Assembly: GCF_964340395.1 (NCBI RefSeq)
Contig: NC_135560.1
Span: forward strand, 6,042,598-6,106,597
Reading direction: 5' to 3'
DNA length: 64,000 nucleotides
Source: Glandiceps talaboti
Taxonomy: Eukaryota > Hemichordata > Enteropneusta > Spengelidae
Below are positions 1-26,854 of this stretch, piece after piece (positions within the stretch are counted from its first letter, which is position 1; each line of letters starts with the position of its first letter). The notes beneath the pieces are model-generated. The model did no database searches, was not told where the DNA came from, and was given only the letters and a program-made list of their open reading frames with translations. Position numbers and translations under genes: made by a program.

Positions 1-699
1 TAGGCTGGTATGGAAATGGTGAACACACAGTTCATGCCTTATTTTCAATGATTTCAATGACTGACATCGATAAGACTTTCACAGACAGAAACCATTTCAT
101 TTTCAGTAGACATTTTTTTTTTTTGGCTATTTCTCCCTTCACCACTGTGTATGAATGAATGAATCGCGGTCACAACCATCGAACTATTTGTAACACGGAC
201 TCCAGAAACATGAAACCTCACTTCACAACAAACAACGTTGTACTCGTGACACATATATACCCATGATACTTCGCAACAACAAATACACCGATAACTCACA
301 GGCTAAATTTCATGCGCAAAATTACACCCTTTTAACACATCAAGTGCGAATATAGTATTCAAATGCCATGCTGTAAGCTGCAATACATGCACAGTTTTAC
401 TCTATGACAACACCAATCTAGGATTACTGATTAATACTTTTTTAATTATAATTTGAAAATTTGTCAGCAGGCGTTTAGTAATAATTTATCATTTTTATTA
501 GCATACCCAAAACCATCCTCATTTGAAATATTCAGTCAGTCGTTTTACAGTGTTATTACTTTCCTTTTTTCCATCATTTAATTTTGTTTGTAATCACTGA
601 ATTAATACTATAAAGTTTTGAAGCAAGCATACAGGCATACCTGTAACACATACATTTCTGCTTTTTGGGGGTTTTTTTGTACCTGAAGGGTTTTCATTT

Positions 700-767
700 T
701 TTTTTTTTTCAATTTTTTTTTTTTTTTTTTTTTTTTTTGGGGGGGGGGGGAGGGGGGGGGGTGGGGT
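700..767 (+). repeat. Homopolymer block: poly(T) followed by poly(G)
   Basis: A long T run with a few interruptions runs directly into about 26 Gs broken only by single A and T bases. The G part could form a G-quadruplex on the plus strand, and is a likely place for assembly or length error. Confidence 0.85.
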
Positions 768-1030
768 GTTACTTTTGAAATACCCAAGAAATGTTCAACA
801 TCGTCAATCGCTACTTGACGGTGTAATTGATGACACTTAACCCCCTCTCAAATCATAAAATCAAAAATACTGTAGTTCAAAGCAGAAATGTATGCATTAC
901 ACTTTAGTTCTCTCTGAATACCACTCATTAAGGGTTAATATAGCCAGGGATTATTAGTCACAAAACCATAATATCACCACTATAGTTTAAGTTTGCCAAA
1001 AAAAAAAAAATTACCAAACAAAAAAATTAA

Positions 1031-1167
1031 AATCTAGGGTCACCTGATTAATAAACTTGCAATAAATCTAGGTTTACCCGATTAATACACTTGCAATCAA
1101 TCTAGGTTTACCCGATTAATACACTTGCAGTCAATCTAGGTTTACCCGATTAATACACTTGCAGTAA
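1031..1167 (+). repeat. 34-bp tandem repeat, four copies
   Basis: Four head-to-tail units start at 1031, 1065, 1099 and 1133, with consensus AATCTAGGTTTACCCGATTA followed by ATACACTTGCARTC. The last three are nearly identical and the first is diverged. A fifth, partial relative lies alone near 412-440 (AATCTAGGATTACTGATTAA). Confidence 0.9.
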
Positions 1168-1277
1168 ATTATTAGAATACTTTTTTTTTCTGTAGTAGAA
1201 ATTGCATGCTAGTAATTCTTCACTATAACAAATAAAAAATTGTTGCCGCCATTGTAAAAACGTAATATGGGCCTTAC

Positions 1278-15069
<13,792 letters not shown>

Positions 15070-15504
15070 CTGCAAAATAAAACATGAAAATAGATAATTA
15101 TTCATTTTGTTTAAATCAATGAAAAATTTGTGTAGAGTTTTGAATAAATTTAATATTTCAAGGTATGGAGCAGACAACAAATTATTTGCGGACACAGTTT
15201 ACTGGAGGTCACTTTTTTCAGCCTGGTGAAATACTATACTGGGTAGAAACTTCAAGCAACATGGCAATGGAACAAAGTAGATATTCTATACTTAACATGA
15301 TCAACTTATGTGAAATTATTCATTGAGAAGTTTTATCCTTGTCAAATTTCAAAGTATTTGCATATGATAAAGATCTCAACTGTCATACTCCAAAGATAAT
15401 AACACACGTTAACCCCCCTCCCACCAGACTTAGGACAAACATACAAATCATGCAAATGTAATGTCAGCCTCCACAACATTTATTCTGACAAACAGACATT
15501 AATT

Positions 15505-15747
15505 CACACTGACCAGTACATACAGAGATGCTGACATATGACACACACTGACCGGTACATACAAAAAGAACTACTAGACACTGACATACTGTATGACACA
15601 CACTGATCGGTGAATACTGAAAGAACTACTAGACACTGGCATACGACATTCACACTGACCGGTAAATACTGAAAGAACTACTAAACACTGACATACAGCA
15701 TTCACACTGACCGGTACATACAAAAAGAACTCCTAGACGCTGACATG
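15505..15747 (+). repeat. ~52-bp tandem repeat, five copies
   Basis: Units start with CACACTGACCGGTACATAC at 15505, 15544, 15599, 15651 and 15703 (periods 39, 55, 52, 52) and continue AAAAAGAACTACTAGACACT then GACATACNG. The first copy is shortened. Confidence 0.88.
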
Positions 15748-16656
15748 GTCTTCAATCATTTCCATGTGGAAGGAAAGTTGACAGACACGACAGAAGAACG
15801 AATTTATGAAGATTGGAAACCAACTTGTTGTGACCTGTACTAGCACCTCTCTAATGACGTCTTCTGTGATATTTTATGACTTGACAAGACAATGATTGAC
15901 CTTTCGTTTGATTTCTACATCAACAGTGATAAAAGAGTTGCAAAGAAGAACCGTTTGCGTAAATCACCAGACACTAAATATTATCAATGCCGGCTCTTTT
16001 CAGTCGCTTGTAATCATAATACCACCACAAGGATACCCCAAGGCAAGACACTAAGACACTGATAACAAAAAGTTGTGTGTACTAGAGATACGGTAAACTC
16101 TTGGAATCTGTCTGCTTACAGAGGTTCTTACAATGTTTAGAAAACCTGAGTTTTTACCAATTTTCTACTATACCCAGCCCAGAGGAAAAATGATGTGTAA
16201 CCATTCGTCTGCACACCTTCCTACATAATGATGTACAATTTGGGGGAAACCCCAGAAAAATATTAAGGAAACTTTAGCAGATTCTACCAACTTACCACCG
16301 TGACAAAAACAGTATAGAATATTTAAAAATAAATCCTGGTATTATAGAAAACTGAGTGTGATAACTTCCACTTTCTTAGTGTGTGAACTAAATGAGGAAC
16401 ATGTAGGTTAATGGTCTCATGATGGTATTATTCTATACAGGAACTTAGAAACTTCCTTGTGGAGGAAAGCCTGGAATGTGCTATATCTTGTGATATCCTA
16501 CATGATTCACTCACAAAACAAATTTGCCAATAAGAAATTGCTATTGACACACTCAACAATTGGGTGTGAACAGAAGGTGATTGAAAACTGTGAAGTCTAT
16601 GGTATAAACAAAACCTAAATGCTATACTGCCTTTAATTTCCCTCAATATTACACAA

Positions 16657-16697
16657 CCCCCCCTCCTCCTCCACTCCCCCCCCTCCCCCTCCTCCCT
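16657..16697 (+). repeat. C-rich low-complexity tract
   Basis: Runs of C broken by T (CCCCCCCTCC..CCTCC). The minus strand carries several G runs and could form a G-quadruplex. Confidence 0.8.
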
Positions 16698-19600
16698 GTA
16701 AATGAATCGCTGGTCCCCATACTGTGTGTCAATATGTATAATCCTCTATTAGAAAACAGATCAAAGTCCCATAACATATAAAATATTATCTAAGAGAAAA
16801 CAATAAAATCATCAAACTCACAACTTATCGGCTTGAACTGGGATGACAGTTAACTTTCCCTGAGAGTTGGTTGTAACACTGATATATACATACATGTACT
16901 AGCTTTCACTGTATGAAAATAATGTGTAACTTGTAATCATACAGGCTGGACCAATTTTTCCATGAAGGAAGCATACTTCCTGTTACAGTCATCAAATGGT
17001 GGGGGTGTGACCATTACCAAGTAACCAATCCTCATGATCCTTACACACACACCAAACGACCTTTGACATGTGACATCACACAGACGTCAGCCAGCTTGCC
17101 AATAGACATTTAAACTGATTAGCATGAACATAAACACATGCTGGTACACACGTCATGCAATGTCAGTAGTGAGAACGGTACATTCAGATAGGAAGTCACA
17201 TGGTCAAGGCTAATTCTACCAAGTTAAAACTAACTACTAGACCAGAAAATCTATTTACATAACAGCAGGTGAAGATTTTTTTCCAGGTAGTGACCATTCA
17301 AAGTCAACAACTTTATCCGTCTTTGTTCCAGGATGAGGTTTTCCTCCATATAAAGTGATATATTGAATTCTAAACACAATACACCAACAACCACTATGCG
17401 TAGGACTGAAGATTTCGCTGAAGACGTTACAAGTTAAGTTATAAGTCAAACACAGTTTTTTGTACTTTCCATTCATCTTTAGAACGCACGACACAGACAC
17501 TGCATCCCTGTTAAGCCCCTGTCCCTCCCACACTGTGTTTTCTCAACTAAAATAGACAATATAGGGTCAGTCACCTCATCATAAACACACCACGATTGCA
17601 TCATCAGAACTATCTAATCAGTTGTTATACAATGGAAACTTTGATACTTTGTTTCTGCTCTTAAATCAATTTTGTTACACTGTTTCACTTGTTGATCTTC
17701 CTTATATAAATAACAGTCACACAAACATACATGTTTACATCGTAAAAACGTTCACTTTGATACAAGAAGATTTAGTCTACTTTATGGGTCAAAAGTTCCA
17801 AACTCTCAACTTTTTTCTCTTTTTTTTCCCCTGTGTTTCGAGAGTCCTGTGACATAATATCTTCTCGTATCAAAGCTTTTTGATTTCACCCTTTTATGAC
17901 AATTATAACAATATATAACAATTATAGCCAACTAGAGAAAAGAAAGGGACAATTATTCCGATTCATACATGTACATATAAGGTATTATGTTTTATAAGGA
18001 ACTGAATTTGGTGACAACAATACATCATCTAACTAAATAAATACACAATGGAAAGAAGACCTGTCTAATATTTAAATTAATTAAATTAAAACCGAAAGTG
18101 ACTCATCAATAGCAAAATAACTGTCTTGTTGTCACAACACCCACACATTAAGATAAACACATGTCAGCGTGACACTCAATTGTAACAAGAACACTGCGTG
18201 ATTGAAAAAAACGACATTGTGTGGGATGTAGTTTTGATCACGAAGCTGAAGTACTTAATTGGTTATACCTTTGGGCTATATTGGCCGTTTTTTTTGTCCA
18301 TGAACAAATCAGCAAAATTTCTAACAAACTAATCTAATTTCAGGGTCAAATAGTCACCCAAAAAAGGACACCATGTGGGCATTAACAAACCTTGCTGACT
18401 ATGTGTATGTGTCAAATTCAATCTTGCATCAAAATAACATCTATTAATACACAAGAACAAGTCAACTAACGACAATACAACCCAATCATTTCATATTTCC
18501 ATGTTATATATATATAGGATCACCAAGAACAACGACAGTTGACTGTTATACATAAATTTAATAACCGACAGACGTAATAAGTAAATAAGTAATAGAAATA
18601 ACAGAGTTCTTTTAATTTGACAACATCAGTTTGGAAAGAAATAATGGATATATACAAACTACTAATATTTTCAGAACAATCTTTCACAAGAATGTGTGTA
18701 TGAAAACAGAATATAACAACAAACAAATACATTTTTTTCATTTTTGGCTGGCGTGACTTACTCATACCTACAGGAATGTTAAAGCATATATAAATATAAC
18801 AGACAACAATATTCAAGGCTGCCATGTTAATATTAATAATTATTACTATAAATAGACCAAATACAAATTCTTGCACACAAGGGTAATTTTCACTCTTAAA
18901 TGCTAATTACTAATTACGTAGGTGGTATTTGATAGGAGGTAGATCAGGACAGTTATAGTACGTGATCAACAAGTGGTTCAGTAAACGTGACCCTCATACT
19001 AATACCATAATACTATTCTATAGTGACTAAAACATTCACAAACTTAGGTAGCTATGAAACTGTCAACAGCTGTAACCAAAATATGTATCACATTGCCGAT
19101 ATTATGGGCTAACTAAGCCACAGAGATTTCCTGAACTGTATTATCACGGAAATAAATGCTTCTATGTATTATTTTTTTACCTTTTTTCACCACTTTTTTG
19201 AGATGTCAGATCGGCTTACACCTACATGGTATTGTACATCATGATTGCTAAGTGAACTCTGATGACCCCCACAAGATTGAAAGACTTTTTTTTACATTAC
19301 TTCAACCAAACAATAACACATTTTGGTGAAATTATTATTCAACTGAAACGATGGATTATTTGTACAACAGAGAAGGCAGGTGAAGGTGTAATTTCTGAGA
19401 ACAGAACATATTTGCTCATAAAGGAACAGAGGTCCAATGAACAGCCTGTAGCAAACTAAATATCATCACCAACACAAACAACTTAGTCTCTGATTTATGA
19501 CACTCTAGCTATCTCCTGTCATGTAGTGAGTTGTTACTTTGAACTAAGAAACTCATTCATGGGTGACGACTCCCCCCCCCCCCCCACCTTCCCGTCCAAC

Positions 19601-22336
19601 AAGAAAAACACTCACTCACATGTGATGTGTAAACTGATAAATTATTCAATAACAATTTACTGTATTATACTAACTCCACCCCTTCCAAGATGGATTTTTC
19701 AGAGGAAAGCATAACTCATCCAGTGAGTCAGAATTGAAAGAACTACAAAGCATGATACAGGTATAGTTCAATTTACATCTTCTGAAGTAACTAAGCAATA
19801 AAATAGGATTGCTTTTATTCTCGAAACATCCGTATCTCGCCAAAGTGAACTTAAGGACACCTCAAGGCTACAAACTTTAAGACTCCCTTTCAAAAATCTT
19901 ATGGTTGCCAGCGAACTTATCAAACAGAAATTGCTCACAATACAGATGCAAACAATCAAGAGTCTATTTTTCTCAGGGTTGAACAAGAAGTGGCGGGACT
20001 AGTCAACACACAGCGTTGTTCTGGGTGTCTGTCGGTCATTTCAACAACCTAGGCACAAACACACCTAGGCCAAGTAAACAAAGCCTCAGTTGTTGTCCAA
20101 AGGTTTCAATGGGCTTCAATTTATACACCACTCTTTCAGACCTGTTGAGTCGCCTTTCACAGAGCCCCTATTCATAACCAAATACTCCAAACAAGTCTTT
20201 TCAAACACTCACTGAATGGAGGGACCACTGACAAAAAGTGAGACATCAATGCGGGTCCCAAAATCAGACTCAAATACAGACACGGGACATCGAAAAATTA
20301 TAAAACTAAACTGTCAAACGATCGCATCAAAGTTTTGGTATCGTTAGAATAGTGCAGAAGCTGAAACACTAGTCAGGACACAATACATTTAGAACCCTAG
20401 ATCAGTAGGCCGTGCAGGAATTACAAGTACACACTTACCAACAAACTGTACACACACAACCCTGTATTTTTCAAGTCAGTTAATCTGACAGTGGATCAAT
20501 ATATCTTTCTGTATACAGTGTATAGCATGCCAAGAAACTGTCGATAAGTTTTTTAGGAATCTAGAAATCTGAAAACATCACAAAAGTTATCTGTTAAATA
20601 CAGTGTACAAAGTTGAAAACTCTGCTGATTTTGTCTAAATATAAACCATTTATCAAGTAATCATCTTGTTCTGTTAAATACAACATCTCTTTCACACTTT
20701 GAACTCAACAAAGCATTTCAAAATAACTGCAACTCCCTACCTGGATTCCTTTGAATATTGATTATGGAAATGCAGTTCACACCGATGATTTATATCCAAT
20801 TTTTGACAGAGTTGTAGTATTTTACTTCAACTCATGACTGCAAGGCAAGGGAAACCGTTGCTGCTCTACAACACCGGGGTCAAACTATAATACCTCACTA
20901 CACAGGTTGAATTTTAACAGACTTCAATGGCTGGTAAATTTGAATAACAATATCAGATAAATACAATTGGCACATACCATTTCAAGTCAGAGGGGGCATA
21001 AAAGAGAGGGACCAACATTAGTTACAGGGCCCTCCATCTGCGGATGGATGGTCTATTGGGAAATGGATATACTGAGATATTGGATTTCAACTTCACTATC
21101 ATTTAGAAATAAAATGAATCTTCAAAAACCATAATTTTACAAATTCAAATCAGAAAAATGTGACACTGACAAGTCCAAAATAGGAATGATTTTTTGCAAA
21201 TTTTTTTTTTGTACCTGACATTCTGGTGTCACTGTGTCAGTCAAAATTGTGTAGTGACATGACATAGAAGCCCCTCAAACTTTGTTTAAAATACAAAAAT
21301 TCAACAGTTATTGCAATACCAATATACAATTACTATTTCTCAAGTCAAGATGAACCGTAGCATGGATGAACTTACACAACAAACAGGACCTGTTGGAGAG
21401 TTCACATTACAACATAGACTTTTCGTGTAGGGTCTATGATTACAATCACCATAACAAAACTACAGAAACTACAGTATAGTAACCACCCTACATTACTGTA
21501 CAAGGTAACATATTGATGAGGGTTTGACCTCACGACATCACCAATGTTATTTTAGTGTTGATAAGTAGGTAAAAATCTAACTAAGTTCCCCAGGTGTTTT
21601 TCACAAATGATGGTGCAAGGTACAAAAATATATCTATGCAAGTTTTACCAAATTTCCAACCACTATTAATGCAAGGGTTTACAATTACAACTACGGAAAA
21701 AATGCTGATCCCAAGTCCCTCTTTGCATTGGGATGGTGATGGCAATAGGAGTGTGCTGGAGTTTGTTTGTCTGTCTCTTCTCTCTTTCTCTGTGTCTGTC
21801 TGTCTCTGTATCTTTTTCTCTCTGTCATGTGTCTCTATATGTGTGTGTGTGTGTGTCTGTGTGTCTGTGTGTAGGAGGCAGAAGGTAGGAGTAGGGTGTG
21901 GTGCATCCCATACCTGAACAGCACAGCGCGGAGACCTTCCCCCACTGCCTATAAATCACTATGGCTGCTGTGTCATTATAACTTATCCTTTGAATTGTCA
22001 ATCAAACTACAGAAACTGAGATTACATATCTGAATACTTTTGTCAAACAAGCATACAGTGAAAACAATGCAAAACAAACATTACATGACAAATTTATGTT
22101 AGACAATAGCTCCTAATTGTGACTTTTTGTGTACACACATAAAGACAACGTAATTGATTTATACATCAATTGTCCATAGACAACCAAAACCATGTTACTA
22201 TTTATACCTGATAAATTCTTGTTTCATATCGACATGATCCGATCCCCGAAACCGTGACTCGGTACCAAAATCATCGCGATATACTACAAACCCACTATCA
22301 AAACCGACATTTCCGTAACTCTATCAAGTATGAGCA

Positions 22337-22711
22337 TAATAATAATAATAATAATAATAATGTTGGTTTCTTATATAGCGCTTTCCCACTCCGTGCTCAA
22401 AGCGCTTTACAATTATTACCCCTGGCTCGGATCAGAACAGCACAACGGCCCTTTTAGTCTTCCTCAACTCCCCGGGGAGCATACAATCCATTGCAGCCAT
22501 TTAAGCGCATAGGATTAAAGCCTTCACATTGCAACCTACATCCTACCAGGTCCCCAGTTATACAGCTGGGTTGACTGAGGCACAGTCGTGGTTCAAATCT
22601 TGCCCAAGGACTTTAGCCACTCAGAAACAAACAGCAGGCAGCGACAGGGCTCGAACCTGCAACCTGTAGATTCCAAGCCGGTCACGCTAACCATTCACCC
22701 ATCATGACTCC
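22337..22711 (-). mobile_element. tRNA-derived SINE, probable Deu-domain type, (ATT)n tail
   Basis: Read on the minus strand from about 22711, the head ATGGGTGAATGGTTAGCGTG (A box) is followed by GGTTGCAGGTTCGAGCCCTG (B box), as in a pol III tRNA promoter. The core reads AAGTCCTTGGGCAAGAT then TGTGCCTCAGTCAACCCAGC and TGTATAACTGGGGACCTGG, which I recognise as close to the Deu domain shared by many SINEs. The 3' end reads AAAGCGCTATATAAG, a tail type seen in LINE-mobilised SINEs, and ends in (ATT)n. It is full length and little decayed. The Deu call comes from memory of the consensus. Confidence 0.85.
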
Positions 22712-23050
22712 AGCATCATATCAAGTTTCTGTATACTATGGTCAGAAAGTTGATTGCTTCAATAAAAAGTTGGGAAAAATTTATATTTGCCTTTAGATAA
22801 AAGTTTGGATCACTTCAGGGTATTGTGTTTACAAGTTATTAGTGCCTGGATGAATTAATGAAATTTGAACAGGTTCATCATATCACAAACAATGGTTTAC
22901 TTCCCTGCTTTGATTCATCTGGTTTTTATTTCATCTCGTACTTTAATGAATATCAATAACAAACAAGTGATGTTTGAAATCTGAGACATCAAATGCCAGT
23001 GAAATGATCTTGCAAATCAAAACCAACAACTCTGTGTTGCGTTTAACAAC

Positions 23051-23390
23051 CCAGTTCAGATTAGAATTAAAGTCGAGTTGTGAAAAGCAGTTATCTGGCA
23101 AAGTCATAGAAAAAGTTGGTCTTGAACAAAATAATAATCCCATGTAATCTTTATGGCTCCACTGGTAAGATAACACTAATGTTAAAACCTGGGATTGAAT
23201 CTTGGGCCTTTAAAGGCCTGATTCAGATTAGGATTAGAATCTAGGTGTGAAAAACAGTTGTATGTCAGAGCTGTAGAAAAAGTTGGGTCTTGAACAAAAG
23301 AAGGATTCTAAGTAATCTTTTGGCTCCACTGAGAACATACCAATAGTACGAGAACCTGGGGTTCAAACCTCGGCATTTAAAACTAAACTC
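23051..23390 (+). repeat. Two ~168-bp tandem copies with tRNA-like B-box words
   Basis: Copy A starts at 23051 and copy B at 23220. Both contain TTCAGATTAGRATTA, 'gtagaaaaagttggGTCTTGAACAAAA', 'ctttTGGCTCCACTG' and an end like GAACCTGGGGTTCAAACCTC. That end resembles a pol III B box. A third relative lies at about 50385-50440 (GAGAACCTTGGACTGAAACC), so the unit may be a SINE remnant rather than a local duplication. Confidence 0.6.
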
Positions 23391-24557
23391 TGCCAACTGC
23401 GATTGCTCCATTCGTGGTGAAAGCTCAAAAAACATATGTTTAGGGATTCTAAAACATTGTAAACTGCTCATCAAGATTATGGAATTGTTGCTCTGCGGCC
23501 AAGTTATTTACTACACATTCTCCATCAAATCAACTAGGTCAAACTTGTTCAGAGCCTTGAAACTGTAAACTGTAAACGAGGAAACAAGACTCTACTTGCT
23601 CCATCTTGTACTTTTCGTGGTACTTTGAACATTTTATCAATTCACACTGCCACATAATTCACGAAACCACTTCAAAAATAACCAATTACAGTTACTCATT
23701 AACCCTGTAAAGAGTTTATAATTTTTGCCATCTCTACAATAGTCAGTAAAATTTTCTCACAGGTCAGTCAAGTTCAAAATAAATAAACCTGTTACAACAT
23801 CTTCCAGTTTGTGAATGTTATGTCAACACGAACACCTGGGAAAAATCAAAGTGAGTTGAATCTCTGCCAATATTTTGTCAGTGTTCCTTTGAAAAATAAA
23901 TGACAAACAAACAAACAAATAACCTATCAGATCACAATTTCACAATGACACTGCAACAATCTTCACAAACAGAACAATGTTTCAAGCATTTGGATTTCAG
24001 ACACATTGCTCTTGTCTCTGTGTTATGTAATTCAAAATTTCTAACTATAAATAATACAACACTCAAAAACATGTTCCCAGTGTGGATAAAATCTAACATT
24101 CCATTGGTTGCCCTGGTAATAATGTTATCGCAATATTGAACTACATATTTTAGTATCTAGATTGGCATTAATGTCAGTTGATAAACTGGCCCTCAAGTAC
24201 ATTTATTGGTTCACTTGATACATAAAGAGGGCTGGGACTTGCTAATTACTTAAGATTAATTGCAAAGTCCAGACAACACAGAGATTGTGGCATTGTTTGC
24301 ATTAGTGCTATTCAGATAGTTTGGCTGTATTTGACTTTGTGTTACCTGTGCAAACAGCGACAAGCTACACCTGAGTTGGAACTAACTCATTTCCGATGTG
24401 ACTGACAACTCAGAAATCTCCCGCCATCAGAATATAAACTCCTTGGTAAGATGTTGACCGATAAGGAACGCAATACACAGACATTCAAGATAAATTATCT
24501 ACAATTGCTAATAAGTCTGATTATTTACCAATAACACTGACAATGGAACTACTTAGC

Positions 24558-24583
24558 GTTGTTGTTGTTGTTGCTGTTGTTGC

Positions 24584-24629
<46 letters not shown>

Positions 24630-24630
24630 A
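24558..24630 (+). repeat. (GTT)n microsatellite
   Basis: About 24 GTT trinucleotides, two of them changed to GCT near the left end. Confidence 0.95.
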
Positions 24631-26830
24631 TCTGTGCAAGCCTACTGCAATCAACTGCATTTATGTTACTCTTCATGAGAACGTGCCTTGGTATACCTTG
24701 TTTTTAAAGAGCAAAACAGCATTTTGTCATCTTTTATCACCATTATTTCATACAGCAGACACTGTTTACGTCAAGTCAAAACAGAACTGCAATGTTCTTA
24801 CAGATACTACTCCAATGCTGTTGTTGTTCTAACAATAATATCTAAAATTTGTTATGATCAGGACTCTGTGGCCAAAAAGGTTATTCTTTGACTCTAATGT
24901 ACACAGTAGCAGTCACATGGTTATATTAAAGTACACACTATCTGCACACCACTCCTTATTTACTTCTATCAGTGTTTTTGCCTTTCCCTTCTTTCAAAAC
25001 AATACACCATTGTTTTTTGTTATTTGACTTCATATCTGCATTTTACTGACACAAATAAGTTTATATTTTTCAGTTACATTAACTTTTCAATCCTATGTCT
25101 TTGTTCATTGTTCACTGTTTTTGTCTGCAACTTATTTTTACCCAATGTTTTTTTTTTTTCTTTTTTCCATGCCCTTTGTCACTTGTTGCCATTAGTCAGG
25201 CCTGTTCATTCAAATCAGAGACTAGATAATTATTACTTGCTTACAACGACAGAGAGATATATGTCCTGGTCTTGGATCATCTCTACGTGTTGTGGTGTCA
25301 CTGAGAAGACACCATGAAAGAGACAAACAAAAAAAGAGATTCGCAAAACTACAATCTATTGATTTGGACCGGTGCCATCTATCTGACACCACTAGAGAGG
25401 TCATAAGGTCGTGGTGTTGTAAACGGAGAATTTGTTTTGGTATAACACCATAACATAAACTCACACCAGCATGACTTATTTCTCTCATGTTGCAAATACA
25501 ATTATAGGACATAGATTACTTAGAAACTCTTTTGCATGAAAATTAACGACTGAAAATTCTACCGGATTTTAAAGAATGGGAGACAAGAATAACAAGTGTC
25601 GTACTTGTTATGGAAGTCACGCATAACAACACCTGTATGTAACAGTAATATACACTGCACTTAAATTCCGACATAATTTTCATTTATGTATAACATTTCA
25701 TACTCTGAGACTTACTCACGAATGCATTGTTACGAATGGATGACAAAATTAACAATTCCTACGCTATTTTCAATAATGGATTTGGCAATATGCCAACATT
25801 GTCCAGTTCTTAATTGTTCCATACAAATTTATGGTCACGTAAAAGTAAAATTCATTTCATCTTGACACTTATTTACTGCCAATATAAAAATAACATAATG
25901 AAATTTTCAACTTTGTTTTGTGTTTTCCAGTGTTCCGTTCTTATGATAGTTGGACTGAAGGTTCTGTTCAGTTTTAAAGTCTTGCAATACATTGATCAGT
26001 GTTTTTGTTATACAGGTAGGTAGGTGATAAATTTGACCTGAGTACCCCCAGCCATTGGGTACTTCTCCAACAAAAAGACTAAACATAGAGGAAAGTGTGT
26101 AATTTTACTGTATTTCTCTTTTTTTTGAGCTGAAGGGTTCCCAAAAAGCAGCATAACAATCGATACGTGAGAAAATGACAATTTTTGTTTTTGTTTTGTT
26201 TTGTTTTGATCTCCATTACTCTTAGCTAATAGCTTTTCTGTAAACTGCAAAATGCAAAAAAATTCGAACCAAAACAACAAATTCCATGAGTATCTTCAGC
26301 ACAAGTTGTGTGAATCTCGGACTCTCAATATTCCACTTCACAAAAGATCTGACTTGGATTATTTCATCGTCACCCTGCATCTGAGAACTGACAAAGACTC
26401 TGTGCATCACCATAACATCGCCAATTACATTTGCACCAAAACCAAACATACAACTGGTGCAACCACTGAGGACATACAGTAACTACTAAAAGAAACTTGT
26501 GCATGGAAGCATAAAAAATAACATCCCCATAAATCCTTATTACAACCTACTACTTAGCAGCAGCTCAACATTAAACTGTCGTTGAAGTGGGCACCAAAAA
26601 AGGTTTCCAAAAGCTCTGACTTTGTTCTATAAACTTCTTTTTAGGAGAAGAAAATTTGTAAAACTTTAAAAACGTTATTTTCTCTGTTATAATTCTTACC
26701 AAATCTTTGACTTTAGTCGTGTAGTCTGTATGAAAATGCACAACAAACACATCTCAATAAGAAAATTCATCAAAGATGTGCATACAATGAATGCTGTCCT
26801 GAAAGAACTGATTACAATACCTGAAAGTTA

Positions 26831-26854
26831 AGGTCAAGGTCAAGGTCAAGGACA
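26831..26854 (+). promoter_or_regulatory. Tandem AGGTCA motifs without spacing
   Basis: Three exact AGGTCA hexamers, each preceded by CA or TA, then a fourth AGGACA, in direct head-to-tail order. Each AGGTCA is the known nuclear-receptor half-site, and TCAAGGTCA is the extended form used by monomer-binding receptors. Regulatory activity is inference; a short tandem repeat would look the same. Confidence 0.3.

Larger units (their letters stand above)
1..1277. other. Noncoding left edge (intron of semaphorin gene)
   Basis: AT-rich intron-like sequence holding a T/G homopolymer block at about 700-767 and the 34-bp tandem repeat at 1031-1167. A short open frame on the minus strand near 60-300 has no acceptor-exon-donor layout in phase with exon 15 and was not called. 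Confidence 0.5.
15070..22336. other. Noncoding: upstream of the semaphorin start
   Basis: This is either the 5' UTR intron of the semaphorin gene or its upstream flank. It contains the ~52-bp tandem repeat at 15505-15747 and C-rich tracts at 16657-16697 and 19571-19586. A 92-codon minus-strand open frame at 17255-17533 has no recognisable similarity. A minus-strand TATA-like word lies at about 20121-20131. No exon is convincing. Confidence 0.5.

Noticed and set aside
1031-1167. CRISPR-like array
   Set aside because: The 34-bp units are directly adjacent without unique spacers, and the genome is eukaryotic.
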